Of a DNA stretch of 64,000 nt, positions 31,828 through 41,237 are shown piece after piece. The translations under genes were made by a program, and so were the position numbers. A model generated the notes under the pieces. The model ran no database searches and was not told the DNA's origin. It saw nothing but the letters and a program-made list of their open reading frames with translations. Origin of the DNA: SMYC01 sp965197495 (GTDB lineage Bacteria > Acidobacteriota > Vicinamibacteria > Marinacidobacterales > SMYC01); assembly GCA_965197495.1 (NCBI GenBank), contig OZ240210.1, positions 3,100,001 through 3,164,000 on the forward strand. The letters are read 5' to 3'. Each line of letters starts with the position of its first letter. Positions within the stretch are counted from its first letter, which is position 1.

Positions 31828-32664
31828 ATGGAAACGTTGAACAAGAAGCTAACCATCGTGGGGCTCGGAAAGCTCGGCGGTCTCCTCGCGGAGGCTTTCA
31901 TCGCCCGCGGGTTGATTCTACCCAGAGACATCGTGGCCACCGTACGCCACGACGAGCGCGCCAAGATGCTGGACAAGAAGCACCCGTTCCCGGTCCATAC
32001 CGACAACGGGGCCGCGACTTCCGATGCGGACATCGTGCTTCTCGCGGTCAAGCCGCAGGTCATGGAGGGTGTCTGCGAGACGATTCGCGCGGGCGTTTCG
32101 AAGAACACGCTCATCATTTCGATACTTGCCGGGGTCCCAAATGCAGCCATCGAGCGTTTCTTTCCCGGTGTTCCCGTCATCCGTGCCATGCCGAACACCC
32201 CATGTGCGGTCGGAAGCGGCATGACGGTGCTTTGCCGCGGCGCCGCGGCCCGAGCCGACGATGTCGCTTTGGCCGAGCGTTTGTTCGATACGGTCGGCCG
32301 CACCCTCGTCATGGACGAGCGGCACATGAACGCCGTCACGGGTCTTTCGGCGAGCGGGCCCGCCTATATCTATGTAGTCCTCGAATCGCTCGCCGAAGCC
32401 GGCGTCAAGCTCGGCCTTCCGCGCGAGACGGCGACGCTTCTCGCGGCTCAAACGGCCAAAGGCGCCGCCGAGCAAGTGCTTGCCACCGGCGCGCATCCTG
32501 CGCTCCTCAAAGACGAAGTCACGACGCCAGCAGGCTGTACAATCGACGGCCTACTAGAGCTCGAAGAAGGCAAGCTCCGCGTCACGCTGATCAAGGCGGT
32601 GGTGAAATCCGCAGAGCGCGCAAAAGAGCTCTTTACCGACAGCGCTAAAAGCGATCAAAAATAA
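31828..32664 (+). CDS. proC: Pyrroline-5-carboxylate reductase
   Basis: 278 residues, last step of proline synthesis with NAD(P)H. The N-terminal Rossmann motif is LTIVGLGKLGGLLAEAFI; ADIVLLAVKPQVM and VIRAMPNTPCAVGSGMTVLC follow. The C-terminal dimerisation domain carries the signature VTGLSASGPAYIYVVLESLA, KGAAEQVL and DEVTTPAGCTIDGLLELE. The ATG at 31828 follows GAGGCGG; the ATG at 31819 is an alternative. It is 14 nt downstream of dinB. The gene end is followed by the GCAAAG repeat. Confidence 0.95.
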   Translation: METLNKKLTIVGLGKLGGLLAEAFIARGLILPRDIVATVRHDERAKMLDKKHPFPVHTDNGAATSDADIVLLAVKPQVMEGVCETIRAGVSKNTLIISILAGVPNAAIERFFPGVPVIRAMPNTPCAVGSGMTVLCRGAAARADDVALAERLFDTVGRTLVMDERHMNAVTGLSASGPAYIYVVLESLAEAGVKLGLPRETATLLAAQTAKGAAEQVLATGAHPALLKDEVTTPAGCTIDGLLELEEGKLRVTLIKAVVKSAERAKELFTDSAKSDQK

Positions 32665-32720
32665 GAAAAGCGTAACGCAAAGGCGCAAAGTCGCAAAGGC
32701 GCAAAGAAAAGAAAAGAAAG
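32665..32720 (+). repeat. GCAAAG phased repeat
   Basis: AAAGCGTAACGCAAAGGCGC is followed by further GCAAAG units at 9-bp spacing and an A/G-rich tail. The same family occurs at 38762-38830, inverted at 41238-41325, and at 47957-48012. Sequence from 32721 to about 32960 has no gene; it contains GGCTCGGCGGCTCCGCCGAG (palindromic) and decayed kinase-gene sequence. Confidence 0.8.
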
Positions 32721-32959
32721 CAGCGAACGCTAAAGTTGCTGAGGGGGGCCGGGATAACGGGGACGTCGGATCGCGTTTCCTCTTCTTTTCCTTTCTTTGG
32801 GTCTTCGGCAGAATCTGTGGGTAAAATCGTGGCCAATCGCCCATCCATGGGACCACGGTGCTCGCCAGCGTCAAGGCTTCCCTCGCAGGCTCGGCGGCTC
32901 CGCCGAGCCTTGACCCTGGCTTCGCTCCGTGGTCGGCGCAGCCGTGGGCGATAGGCGAA

Positions 32960-33416
32960 CAGAGCCTCCGGCGGGGGGCTCCGGCGAAAGTGCCCGCGGA
33001 CACCCGAACCATTCCAGCAGGCCGCATGCCGAGAGGGTCGAGCGTCAACTCCTGACGGAGCGCCGCCAGAAAGGGCGCGGCCTCGATCGTCTCGAATCCG
33101 TCCTTGGTTATCTTCCAACGCATGAGTGCGTAGGGAACGCCGACGCCTTCGATTGGGGTCTACGATTCTTTCCAGCTCTTTGGGTACGTCGGGTCGCAGG
33201 CTCCTGGCTGGAGACGGTGTATCGCGCAGAATGGCGCTAATCACGGTCGCCACCGAAGATCCTTCGAACGGTCGCTGGCCGCAAAGAAGCTCGTAGAGAA
33301 CGACGCCGAAGGAGAACTGGTCCGAGCGGTGATCGACCGGATGGCTCGCCGCTTGTTCGGGCGACATGTAGTGCGGGGTGCCGACAATGACTCCTTGCGC
33401 CGTGGCCTTCGTTAAC
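32960..33416 (-). pseudogene. Ser/Thr protein kinase, 3' portion (split by IS)
   Basis: Continues the kinase begun at 37136 after the IS: LTKATAQGVIVGTPHYMSPE is the activation segment, then RSDQFSFGVVLYELLCGQRP and LRPDVPKELERI. Near 33155 the frame shifts and most of the C-lobe end, membrane helix and linker are gone. The text resumes as PIEGVGVPYALMRWKITKDG FETI and LGMRPAGMVRVSAGTF, the lead-in to a formylglycine-generating-enzyme-like domain as in acidobacterial receptor kinases. That domain is missing. So the gene was degraded in addition to the IS insertion. Confidence 0.8.
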
Positions 33417-33481
33417 CTGAAGTTCCTTGGTCGAATGAACCCACTGACAGTGTGAATCTCCAATGATTACGCGTCTTTAGG

Positions 33482-35420
33482 CGGACCTTCCACGGATGAA
33501 CAAGCGTAAGTGTGGGCATCATTGGCTTTGTTTTTGAAGAGAGGTGTGTGTACTGCTTACATCGTGCGGGGGTTGATTTCGAGCAGGTTGAATGCTTTGT
33601 GCTGCAAGGGTGTGGGGCGAGTGATGCTGACGAAGGACAGGCCGCGGGCTTCGTTTTCGACCTGATTTTTCGTGACCGTAGCAAGATCAGAAAGAAGCGT
33701 TCTGAAACTGTGGACGGGCAACCCGTCGGGAGTCTTCTTGGTAGAAGCCTTTGCCTGGGCGGAGTCTGAAGGCGTTGCTGGGCTGACGATGGATGAGCGT
33801 TTGGCATGGGCACCGTCAGGGTCGTCGTCGTCAAACAAGATCGGGACGAGGGCTTTTCGCATGTGCCATTCCACGTAGTAGGCGAGCATGCAAAGAAAGA
33901 TGTGAGCTCGAACTCGCTCAGCGTTGTAGTGATAGATGGGCCGTACTTTCAAATCCACGGTTTTGCAGCAACGAAAAGCGCGTTCAACGACTGCCAAGCC
34001 TTTGTAGGTCCTGACAGCTTCGTCTGCGGAGATGGCCTCTTCGGTGAGGCTTGTTCGGATGATATAGATGCCGTCGAGGGCCGCCTCACGCTCGATGTTT
34101 TCGTTGTCGCGCTCGAAGTCGAAGCCGTCGTCCGTAATGGTGTAGCGAAAGTGCTTGCCCATCTTGCTCCGAGCGAACACTCGACCCAATCGTATGCCGA
34201 TGGTATCTTTGCCTCGCAAAGGACGTTGGTCTCGCTTCGTCGCTTTGCTAATCACTTCTAGCTTTGACTCCGTCGACACAAGCATCTCTTCTCGCTTCCG
34301 CGCCCGCTCGGTAGCAAGAAGAGGGTTGCGGCAGGCGATGAGTCGCTCACCAGGGAAGCTAGGATGATGGATCTCCGCTAGGTCGAGTTCATCGAACAGA
34401 GAAGGCTGCAGCATTCCGTCTTTTGCAAGTCGCTGAATCTGAGGGGCACGAAGTGAGCTGATCCACTCGAGACCTTCCTCCGGTCGAAGTTCCTCGCGAA
34501 TCCGGGCTTCGGTGATCATCCCTCGGTCACCTACGAAGACGATACTGTCAAGCTCAAAACGTTCTCGGACTTTGCGAATTTGGCTCCCCAGTGTTGCGGG
34601 ATCTCCGGTGTTGCCTTCGAACACCTCTACCCCGACCGGCCGACCATCACGCTCACACAGTAAGCCGAACACGACCTGCAACTTGTTTTTCTTGCCGTCT
34701 CTCGAGTAACCGAGCTTCGCCAGAGGGCACGACCGACCTTCTACCCAAGTCGACGTCAAGTCGTAGAGAACCAGGCTGCCCTGCTGCAGATGGCGTTTCG
34801 CCAGTTTCTTCTCTATGGCTGCTTGGCGGCTCAAAAGCCAATCCAGGGAATCATACAACTCATCCTCGTTGGTGTCTTCAACTCCAACACACTCACCCAA
34901 TGACGAAGTCAAGGTCTGTTTCGATAGACCACGGGCCGTGGCCAACTTGGAGCCCGGCTCTACGATTCGCGCCACAATCATCGCCACGACGAGGTCACGC
35001 TCTCGGCGCTGGCGGCTATGGATGATTCGCTCGAGGCCAACTTTGCGCAGCGTTCCCAGCACGGCCGCAACATGTCCGTGAGGCTTGCTTCTGGTGATCT
35101 CGAACTGCTGAGCCTCACCCAAATCCACGTTGCCCTTCAGCAACTGGCGAAGAGCTTCAATTCGCGCGGGCTTCCACTTCGAGATGTTGGCGACGGTCCT
35201 CGTTTTGGGCGCACCGCCTTCGCGGTAGCTTTCGCGGATGAGAATCGCTGGGGGCGAGTTGCGGTTCGGCACCTTGGCGATGTACATGCGCCGACTATAC
35301 AGGATTAAATCAGTAAAATAAACTGTTCTGTCACTATTACATGCTTACACATTACATTTCGAACCGCCGCATCTGCTTTAAACGTACGGGTTTACATGCG
35401 TCTAGCCGGCGGAAGTTCCG
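33482..35420 (-). mobile_element. IS1634-type element, copy B, complete
   Basis: 1939 bp from CGGACCTTCCACGG to CCGGCGGAAGTTCCG (imperfect terminal inverted repeats). It has a perfect 6-bp target duplication TTTAGG at 33476-33481 and 35421-35426. It is practically identical to copy C at 48436-50374 (same length) and is inserted inside the type D element, so it arrived later. Confidence 0.93.
33557..35287 (-). CDS. IS1634-type transposase, copy B
   Basis: 576 residues, complete. MYIAKVPNRNSPPAILIRES starts about 130 bp inside the left-hand end. An N-terminal domain precedes the DDE core with YDLTSTWVEGRSCPLAKLGY, VVFGLLCERDGRPVGVEVFE and VFVGDRGMITEARI. The late catalytic Glu region is in LAVVERAFRCCKTVDLKVRP. 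It differs from copy C by one residue (VEVFEG against VDVFEG). Likely functional, and a candidate source for recent movement. Confidence 0.93.
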   Translation of the reverse strand: MYIAKVPNRNSPPAILIRESYREGGAPKTRTVANISKWKPARIEALRQLLKGNVDLGEAQQFEITRSKPHGHVAAVLGTLRKVGLERIIHSRQRRERDLVVAMIVARIVEPGSKLATARGLSKQTLTSSLGECVGVEDTNEDELYDSLDWLLSRQAAIEKKLAKRHLQQGSLVLYDLTSTWVEGRSCPLAKLGYSRDGKKNKLQVVFGLLCERDGRPVGVEVFEGNTGDPATLGSQIRKVRERFELDSIVFVGDRGMITEARIREELRPEEGLEWISSLRAPQIQRLAKDGMLQPSLFDELDLAEIHHPSFPGERLIACRNPLLATERARKREEMLVSTESKLEVISKATKRDQRPLRGKDTIGIRLGRVFARSKMGKHFRYTITDDGFDFERDNENIEREAALDGIYIIRTSLTEEAISADEAVRTYKGLAVVERAFRCCKTVDLKVRPIYHYNAERVRAHIFLCMLAYYVEWHMRKALVPILFDDDDPDGAHAKRSSIVSPATPSDSAQAKASTKKTPDGLPVHSFRTLLSDLATVTKNQVENEARGLSFVSITRPTPLQHKAFNLLEINPRTM

Positions 35421-35512
35421 TTTAGGGACGCCGAGAGGCTAATTTTGGGTTGCAATATGTAGGCATGTCTAAAGCCTTTTATAGTTTGATATATGTTGAT
35501 ACATAGGCTATT

Positions 35513-36542
35513 ATGGTGGGCATGCATATCCACATCATCCCCAATCGCAACTCTACCCCCGCGGTCCTGCTGCGTGAGTCCTATCGGGTGGGCGGAAACG
35601 TCCGCAAGCGCACGCTCGCTAACTTGTCCAAATTGCCCATGGATGCAGTCGACGCCATCCGACGCATTCTCAAAGGGGAAAAGCTCGTCTCGGTTGAAGT
35701 CGCCTTCAAAATCGTCGAGAACGGCTCCCGGCACCATGGCCACGTCGACGCGGTGCTCAGCGCCATGAGACAGCTCGGTTTCGAAAAGCTCGTTGGTTCT
35801 CGACACTCACCAGAGCGGGATTTGGTCGTGGCCATGGTAGTCGCCCGGATCCTCGAACCGCAGTCGAAGCTGGCGACTAGCCAGTGGTGGCACACAACCA
35901 CACTGCCCGAAATCCTGGGGGTGAGCGATGCCCGCGAAGACGATCTCTATGCCGCCATGGACTGAGTTCTCAAACGCCAGGAGGTCATCGAAAAAAAACT
36001 CGCGGCGCGCCATCTCCAAAACGACGGCCTGGCGCTCTATGACCTAACCTCAAGCTACTTCGAGGGTGTGAGTTGTCCGATCGCCCGCCTCGGATACGAC
36101 CGTGACGGCAAGAAAGGCAAGCTGCAGATCAACTACGGTCTGCTGACCAACGAACGCGGCATCCCCGTGTCGGTATCCGTCTTTGAGGGCAACACGGGCG
36201 ATCCCAAAACGCTGTTGCCTCAGGTAGAAAAGGTGGCACATGATGGAGGCTTGGCGGCCGCTGCTATTCTCTGACGAGGACCAGCAGGCGAAGGCCAGGC
36301 GTGACCCGGTTGCTCCGGCGAAGCGCTCCGAGGCCGCCCTGCGCAAGATACAAACCAAGAAGCTTGACGATGGGAGTCGAGCTTCCAGCTTCCGCACGCT
36401 GCTGCGCCTTCTCAGCAACATCGTCCGAAACAAATGTCGGCGACCGGAAGCCGGACCCGACGAGCCCACCTTCGATGTCACGACAACTCCGGACTCGAAA
36501 CAGCAGAGAGCCTACGACCTGCTCAAAGGTATCACCGTGTAG
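35513..36542 (+). pseudogene. Type D transposase gene with nonsense codon and internal deletion
   Basis: Reads MVGMHIHIIPNRNSTPAVLL as in the 8404-10245 gene. At 35963-35965 the Trp codon of AAMDWVLKRQ is TGA. The frame then continues EKKLAARHLQNDGLALYDLT to LLPQVEK, where about 1 kb is deleted between two GTG trinucleotides. It resumes at HMMEAWRPLLFSDEDQQAKA and ends DLLKGITV at 36542. It preserves the true family C-terminus that the other type D copy lost. Confidence 0.88.
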
Positions 36543-36620
36543 ACAGAAGCCAGCACCATTGATTCCAACTATCTCATTGGATCAACACCGGATCTTGGCT
36601 TTTTCAGCCAGGAACTTCAG

Positions 36621-37136
36621 GTTAACGTAGTTAGCTTGGAATCCGTTCCGCGAGCAATCGGCTTCGCAAGACCGAAGTCCAGGATCTTGACCAGGCCGTC
36701 CTCGGTAACCATCACGTTGTCGGGCTTCAGGTCACGGTGGACGATACCCGCGGCGTGGGCCTTACCGAGGCCGTCGCAGATCTGGGTGACAATGGCGATC
36801 GTCTTCGCCACAGGAAGTGGGCCATCCTGGAGGAGCTCCCGTAACGTGCGCCCCTCCACGAGCTCCATCGCGATGTAGGTCGTGTCCTCGTGCTCGGCGA
36901 TGTCGTAAATGGTGACGATGTTGGGATGGTTCAAGGCGGATGCCGACCGCGCTTCCCGCTCGAACCTCCGGAGGCGCTCGGCGTCGGAGGCGAACTCACT
37001 CGGCAGAACCTTGATGGCAACGTCCCGCCCGAGCTTGACGTGCTTCGCCCGGTAAATCTCGCCCTGTACTCCCGCCCGCACCAATGGCGAAGAGAATCTC
37101 GTAAGAACCGAGGCGCGAACCGGGGTCGAGGCGCAT
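36621..37136 (-). pseudogene. Ser/Thr protein kinase, 5' portion (split by IS)
   Basis: The ATG at 37134-37136 has a strong GGGAGGT site. It reads MRLDPGSRLGSYEIL, then in the glycine loop a small insertion shifts the frame (near 37075), resuming GEIYRAKHVKLGRDVAIKVL with the ATP-binding Lys, IAMELVEGRTLRELLQDGPL, the catalytic HRDLKPDNVMVTEDG and KILDFGLAKP. At GTTAAC the IS begins. Removing the IS and one duplication joins KLTTLT directly to KATAQGVIVGTPHY in frame. A eukaryotic-type receptor kinase originally, now inactive. Confidence 0.85.
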
Positions 37137-37436
37137 GGCTACCTCCCTAGTGGAGTATTCTGCTCCTCGCGTGTCACGAGATCAACTGGGGGTCGTCTAG
37201 GCTACTTCGCCTTGACGTCGTTCTCGATGGTGTCGCTCTTCATTGGCGTTGGTGCATGAATCAGTTCGGGACACGCTAGGAACCTTTTGGCTGCCCACCT
37301 TACTCCCCGACGATCGATTGGGATTTAGGCTTGCCCAGCTCAGCCATCAAGTTCAATACATTTCACACGATCCTTGCCTCACGCTTCTGCGATTCGTAGA
37401 GCGATTCGTGCACCAAAGCCTCTTAAAACAGCGAAT
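37137..37436. other. Intergenic stretch without recognisable gene
   Basis: 300 bp between the kinase start and the end of the DUF4340 gene. It holds the kinase ribosome site and presumably its promoter. I see no repeat, RNA or credible coding sequence. Confidence 0.5.
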
Positions 37437-38732
37437 TCAGAGCGGTTCGAGGTTCAGGAGCGCTTCGATCTCGCGCCACGTTTCGGCATCGAGCTCTAGC
37501 GTTACGGCGTCGCCGTGTCGTTGGGCGATCACGGTATCGTCTTTCTCCTTGCCTACCTTGATCTCCTCCTCGGCCGTCTCGGTCCAGAGGGTGATGGTGG
37601 TTATGGGCTCGAACGGAGGCGCTTCGGGCCGAATATCAGTCGCTTCGATAGCGGTGAGCTTCGAGAGGAGCTCGTCCACGGTTTTCTTGTCTAGCTCGGT
37701 TCCCGCCTCGCGCCATACGTCACCTGCATCCGTTGTCGCCTGTTCCACGCGGCGAGCGTCTATCTGAAACTGCGTCACTTGGTATGTCGGTGCGTCGAAG
37801 AGCCTGGTCGACCAGAGCTCGCGCGCGTCTTGCTCGAGTTTTTCCACGAGTCCCGCTTCGAGCAAGAAGACGTGCGGCCGCGGCGGGGTCCGGGCGAAAT
37901 AGTCGAGCACATTCTTGTTTCCGACTTCGAGCACGATCGGCTCTCCTTCATCGAGCTCGATGCGGAGAATTAGCCGGGGCGAGGCGAGGCCGAACTCGGA
38001 AAGATCTTCGGCCGTCTCCGCGGCTATATCGACCATTTCGGCGCGCCGAAAACGGGACACGAAGTCCGTGACGTCGAAGCGATTCGCGCGCGCTCGGGGC
38101 GGCGTTGTTACTATCCAACGCTCGCCCTCGTGCTCGAGCACGAGCCTGTCATCGGGGCGGCGCACGGAGATGTGCTTTGCGGAGACGTCTTCGCGCACGT
38201 TGAAGATGGCTTTGTCCCGAAGGTCCCACGCGGTCTTTCCCAAGTTATTCGAGAGCACGGAGGCGATGACGAGCAGGGCGCTGTCGTCGATGCGCTCGGC
38301 GTATTGGTTCGCGGGGGTGAGCGTGTCCTTTCCGAAACGAAGTCCGTGCTCGGCGCCGTCGGCGGTGAAGAACCGGACCTCGAGGCGAGGTGTTTCGATG
38401 CCGAAGGCGCCCCGGTCCGTTGCGGCTTCGATAGGGATCGCTCGCTCGAGCGCCATCGTCGCTAGGTTCTCGAGTACGAGCTCGACTTCGCTCGCATCGG
38501 CAAGGGTGTTGATGGGGGACACGACACGCCATGTCCCGTCTTCTCGCGCGATGATGACGCCGTCCTCGCCGTCGTCGACGTAGCGCCGGATCTCGACGCG
38601 TGCGATAGCGTCCGTCTCGACGTCGAAGACGGTCTCGATGCTTTCGTCGCGCGCGGCGTTGTGCTGGAGCCAATAGGCATAGCCGGCCAGCAAGAAGAGG
38701 ACGACGGCCGCGACCACGGTCGAGCGTTTCAT
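37437..38732 (-). CDS. DUF4340 protein of a Gld-like ABC system
   Basis: 431 residues with one N-terminal helix (STVVAAVVLFLLAGYAYWLQ) and a long extracytoplasmic region. DUF4340 proteins contain repeated beta-rich modules of about 150 residues: here AIARVEIRRYVDDGEDGVII, NNLGKTAWDLRDKAIFNVRE and FDAPTYQVTQFQIDARRV. The family sits next to GldG-type ABC genes, as here: ATPase, permease and GldG-like lie upstream on the same strand. Between it and GldG-like 2.6 kb of mobile DNA has been inserted, so it is probably now cut from the operon promoter. Confidence 0.85.
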   Translation of the reverse strand: MKRSTVVAAVVLFLLAGYAYWLQHNAARDESIETVFDVETDAIARVEIRRYVDDGEDGVIIAREDGTWRVVSPINTLADASEVELVLENLATMALERAIPIEAATDRGAFGIETPRLEVRFFTADGAEHGLRFGKDTLTPANQYAERIDDSALLVIASVLSNNLGKTAWDLRDKAIFNVREDVSAKHISVRRPDDRLVLEHEGERWIVTTPPRARANRFDVTDFVSRFRRAEMVDIAAETAEDLSEFGLASPRLILRIELDEGEPIVLEVGNKNVLDYFARTPPRPHVFLLEAGLVEKLEQDARELWSTRLFDAPTYQVTQFQIDARRVEQATTDAGDVWREAGTELDKKTVDELLSKLTAIEATDIRPEAPPFEPITTITLWTETAEEEIKVGKEKDDTVIAQRHGDAVTLELDAETWREIEALLNLEPL

Positions 38733-38747
38733 CAGTATCCCTTTTTG

Positions 38748-38830
38748 GAACGAAGAGCTAGATCAATATTAAAAAAAGCGTAACGCAAAGGCGCAAAGCC
38801 GCAAAGTCGCAAAGGAAAAAAAGAAAGAAA
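38748..38830 (+). repeat. GCAAAG repeat, left arm of a 2.6-kb inverted pair
   Basis: GAACGAAGAGC, then GATCAATATTAAAAAAAGCG and GTAACGCAAAGGCGCAAAG. The arm at 41238-41336 is its near-perfect inverse over about 80 bp. The two bracket the ISL3 and IS200 elements between the DUF4340 and GldG-like genes. Confidence 0.8.
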
Positions 38831-38834
38831 AAAC

Positions 38835-40287
38835 GCCTCTCCTGCCATTTCAGTGGATCCTCTCGAGGGTGAGACCGCCACAGTTTAGGTAGACGAGACT
38901 AATGAGAGCTTCGGCAGAGTGGAGTCCAAAGCTGCGGTGGCTCAGCAGCCAGATTTTGTTGTTCATTCCTACGAGTCGGCCGTTGCTGAGTCTCCACGTG
39001 ACCCACGCGATGACGCCATCGAAGTGGCTGCGGATCATCTTCGCCGCGCGTTTGACGGGCTCTATCCTCGAGCTCATAGCGCGCCGCAGCCATCCTCGGA
39101 GAAACTTCTTGGCCCATGTCTCGGTTTTGTAGGTGTAGAGGTCCATGAAGTCGTCGCGCAGAAGCATGGCGCGGTAGAGGCGACGATTAGCTCGCACCTG
39201 CTCGCGGAGCACCCGTTTGTCTTTCGCGCTGCGGTTGTGTTTGGCCTTGAGAAGGGGAAACTTGGTGTTCTTGAGGTTGCGTCGGGCAGTCCCTTTGAGC
39301 TCGCGCACCAGCTCGCGCCGGGTCTTATCCACGGCCTCGTTCAGATGCTTGACGATGTGGAAGCGGTCAAAGATCACCCGTGCCTGAGGAGCCTTTTTGC
39401 CGACGACAGTTATGTACGGCTCCCACATGTCCATACTGACCGCTTCGAGCTCCGCGGCTCTTTGTGGTCCGAGCTTGCGGAAAAACCGCAGCAGCGTCTT
39501 GGCCTTGCGCTCCTTTCCCGCCCAGACGACCCGGCCGCTGAGATGGTCTATTACCACTGTTAAGTACTTGTGGCGTTTGCGGTAGCTGATCTCGTCCATC
39601 CCAATCACCCGCAATCCATCGAGCTCGCGCCGCTCATCCCGCTGCTCGGCAACCACTCGCTGGATGATCCGTCGCACCGAACGCCACGTCACTCGGAAAT
39701 AGTTCGCTACGGCGCTGACGTCCGTCCTCTGTGCCAGCCACGCTACCTCTTGTTCGAAGCTTTTGGTAAAGCGGCTTCCCTTGTCGGCCCAAGGCACCTT
39801 TTCTCTGACCACTCCACACCGCCGACATACCACTCGTCGGATCGAGTAGCGAAGATAGGTCCGGACTCCGAACAGGTCCAAGTGCCGCCAGTAGCGATTG
39901 TAGCGATCTTTGTTCTTGCGGACCTTTCGTCCGCAAATCCCGCACAGAGGCTTCCTCCTCCGTGGTACTACATCCACCACCACTCTGGCTTTGTCCGCCT
40001 GGAAGTAGAAACCTCGGACCCACAGGCCTTGCAATCCGATGAGCTTGTTGACTAACGTAGTAACGCGCATCGCGGGAACGCTCTTTTCTCTTTCGGAAAA
40101 AAAGATTCTAGCGTTCTCGCCGATGCGCATCTACACATGGCTTACCCTCTCAACCCACGGGCCTCACCAAATGCCACCGCCCCTCAGCGGGAGACGAGGC
40201 TGTGGGAAACGCCCCCACGGTTCTAGTCGTTCAGACCTTGCTCACGACTGAGTTCTCTTCGAAGCCTGGAAGGGCGTTTTCCATAGC
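38835..40287 (-). mobile_element. ISL3-family element (ends approximate)
   Basis: One complete ISL3-type transposase gene. Possible ends are AAAACGCCTCTCCTGCC near 38832 and the inverse of GAAAACGCCCTTCCAGGC near 40262-40279, which agree at about 13 of 17 positions. No clear 8-bp target duplication is visible. The related motif TGTGGRAAACGCC also occurs at 40200 and twice near 40985-41089, so fragments of other copies may be present. Confidence 0.5.
38850..40070 (-). CDS. ISL3-family transposase
   Basis: 406 residues from MRVTTLVNKLIGLQGLWVRG; a longer start at 40130 is less likely. The N-terminal zinc ribbon has CGICGRKVRK and CRRCGVVREKVPW, followed by an HTH (TDVSAVANYFRVTWRSVRRI). The DDE domain follows: VIGMDEISYRKRHKYLTVVI, VSMDMWEPYITVV, VIFDRFHIVKHLNEAVDKTR. 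The end is LHSAEALISLVYLNCGGL, as usual. Frame intact, probably active. Confidence 0.93.
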   Translation of the reverse strand: MRVTTLVNKLIGLQGLWVRGFYFQADKARVVVDVVPRRRKPLCGICGRKVRKNKDRYNRYWRHLDLFGVRTYLRYSIRRVVCRRCGVVREKVPWADKGSRFTKSFEQEVAWLAQRTDVSAVANYFRVTWRSVRRIIQRVVAEQRDERRELDGLRVIGMDEISYRKRHKYLTVVIDHLSGRVVWAGKERKAKTLLRFFRKLGPQRAAELEAVSMDMWEPYITVVGKKAPQARVIFDRFHIVKHLNEAVDKTRRELVRELKGTARRNLKNTKFPLLKAKHNRSAKDKRVLREQVRANRRLYRAMLLRDDFMDLYTYKTETWAKKFLRGWLRRAMSSRIEPVKRAAKMIRSHFDGVIAWVTWRLSNGRLVGMNNKIWLLSHRSFGLHSAEALISLVYLNCGGLTLERIH

Positions 40288-40349
40288 CTCCACTAATCGA
40301 GCCCCCCCTTCCTTATTCCATATGAATTAATGTCCCACTCGGGGATGGT

Positions 40350-40920
40350 TGAAATCCCACGCCTTTAGGCGAAGCCTTTAGGAGGCTTGGGGTACGATCC
40401 CCAGGTGAAAGGATATCGTAAATCATCGCACACGACGTAGCAGTTAAACTATCACTTCGTATTTATCACGAAGTACCGCAAGCCGGCCTTGAGAGGGGAT
40501 GTAGCGGTTCGTCTCCGGGATCTCATCCGGGAGATCTGTGCTCGGAACCAGATAGAAATACTGAAGGGTCATGTGCGGCCTGAGCACGTGCACCTGTTGC
40601 TGAGCGTGCCGCCGAATTTGTCGCCGAGTCGAGTGATGCAGTTGATCAAGGGTAAGACGTCGAATCGTCTGATGCGCGACTTACGGACGATGCGGAAGGA
40701 GTTCTGGGGTCGGCACCTACGGGCACGGGGTTACTTCGTGGTGACAACGGGCAACGTGACGGATGAGGTGATAGCGAAGTATATAGAGTTGCAGGGTGCC
40801 GTGCCCCAGGACGACGATTCTTTCAAGGTCAGTGAGTAGTGAAACGAGGCAAGGACAAGCCGACTTTAGTCGGCGACGTGAACCCATCGCCTTTAGGCGA
40901 TGGAGCGCACGCGCTCAGTC
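40350..40920 (+). mobile_element. IS200/IS605-type element (tnpA only)
   Basis: The left end has hairpins CGCCTTTAGGCG (40360-40371) and GGGGTACGATCCCC (40390-40403). The right end has GCCGACTTTAGTCGGC (40859-40874) and ATCGCCTTTAGGCGAT (40886-40901). Subterminal hairpins with a TTTAG loop, and no terminal inverted repeats or target duplication, are the mark of single-strand HUH transposons. Exact cleavage points cannot be set. Confidence 0.8.
40406..40839 (+). pseudogene. tnpA: IS200-type transposase TnpA, frameshifted near the start
   Basis: GTG at 40406 begins KGYRKSSHTTY, then the frame shifts near 40438. The main frame reads DVQLNYHFVFITKYRKPALR, EILKGHVRPEHVHLLLSVPP with the HUH pair (HVH), and GRHLRARGYFVVTTGNVT with the catalytic Tyr, ending VPQDDDSFKVSE. 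The break removes the natural start; a TTG at 40489 would give a protein lacking the first strand. A small deletion (for example 7 nt of a GACGTAC duplication) would explain it. Such a TnpA once could mobilise the tnpB remnant at 1403. Confidence 0.8.
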
Positions 40921-40984
40921 TTTCTTGTATATATATCAGGAGGGGCCTGTGGGCGCTCGTGGGAAACGCGAAGCATTTTCCAAG

Positions 40985-41089
40985 CGATTGTGGAAAACGC
41001 CGCTCCACGTTTGTACGTGCTCACAACCTTTCCCTAAACGCCTCTCTCGCCCGGAGTTTCCGGCGTTTTCCACAATCGCGGCAGCGTCC
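40985..41089. repeat. Inverted repeat CGATTGTGGAAAACGCCG
   Basis: An arm of about 18 bp at 40984-41002 is answered by CGGCGTTTTCCACAATCGC at 41068-41086. A similar, shorter pair is at 40200/40268. The remaining sequence from 40920 to 41238 has no gene; it contains GGGCCCGCGTCCCCCGG and other decayed text. Confidence 0.65.
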
Positions 41090-41237
41090 ATAGGCCATGC
41101 CCTCCAACACAAATCAGATCCCCCGAAACGACAGGAGAACCGAAAAAAGAAGATGAAAGGGCCCGCGTCCCCCGGCGTCGGGCGCGCGGGCGAGCGACTT
41201 TGGCAAGCGGCCAAAAGCCAACGACAAGAGCGGTTCC

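Larger units (their letters stand above)
33417..36620 (+). mobile_element. Type D IS1634-like element, deletion derivative, itself invaded
   Basis: The ends are CTGAAGTTCCTTGGTCG at 33417 and, inverted, CAGCCAGGAACTTCAG at 36620. A 6-bp target duplication GTTAAC flanks it (33411-33416 and 36621-36626) and lies inside the kinase gene. Excluding the nested copy B it is only about 1.26 kb because the transposase gene lost its middle. Copy B with its own TTTAGG duplication is inserted about 60 bp from the left end. Confidence 0.9.
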
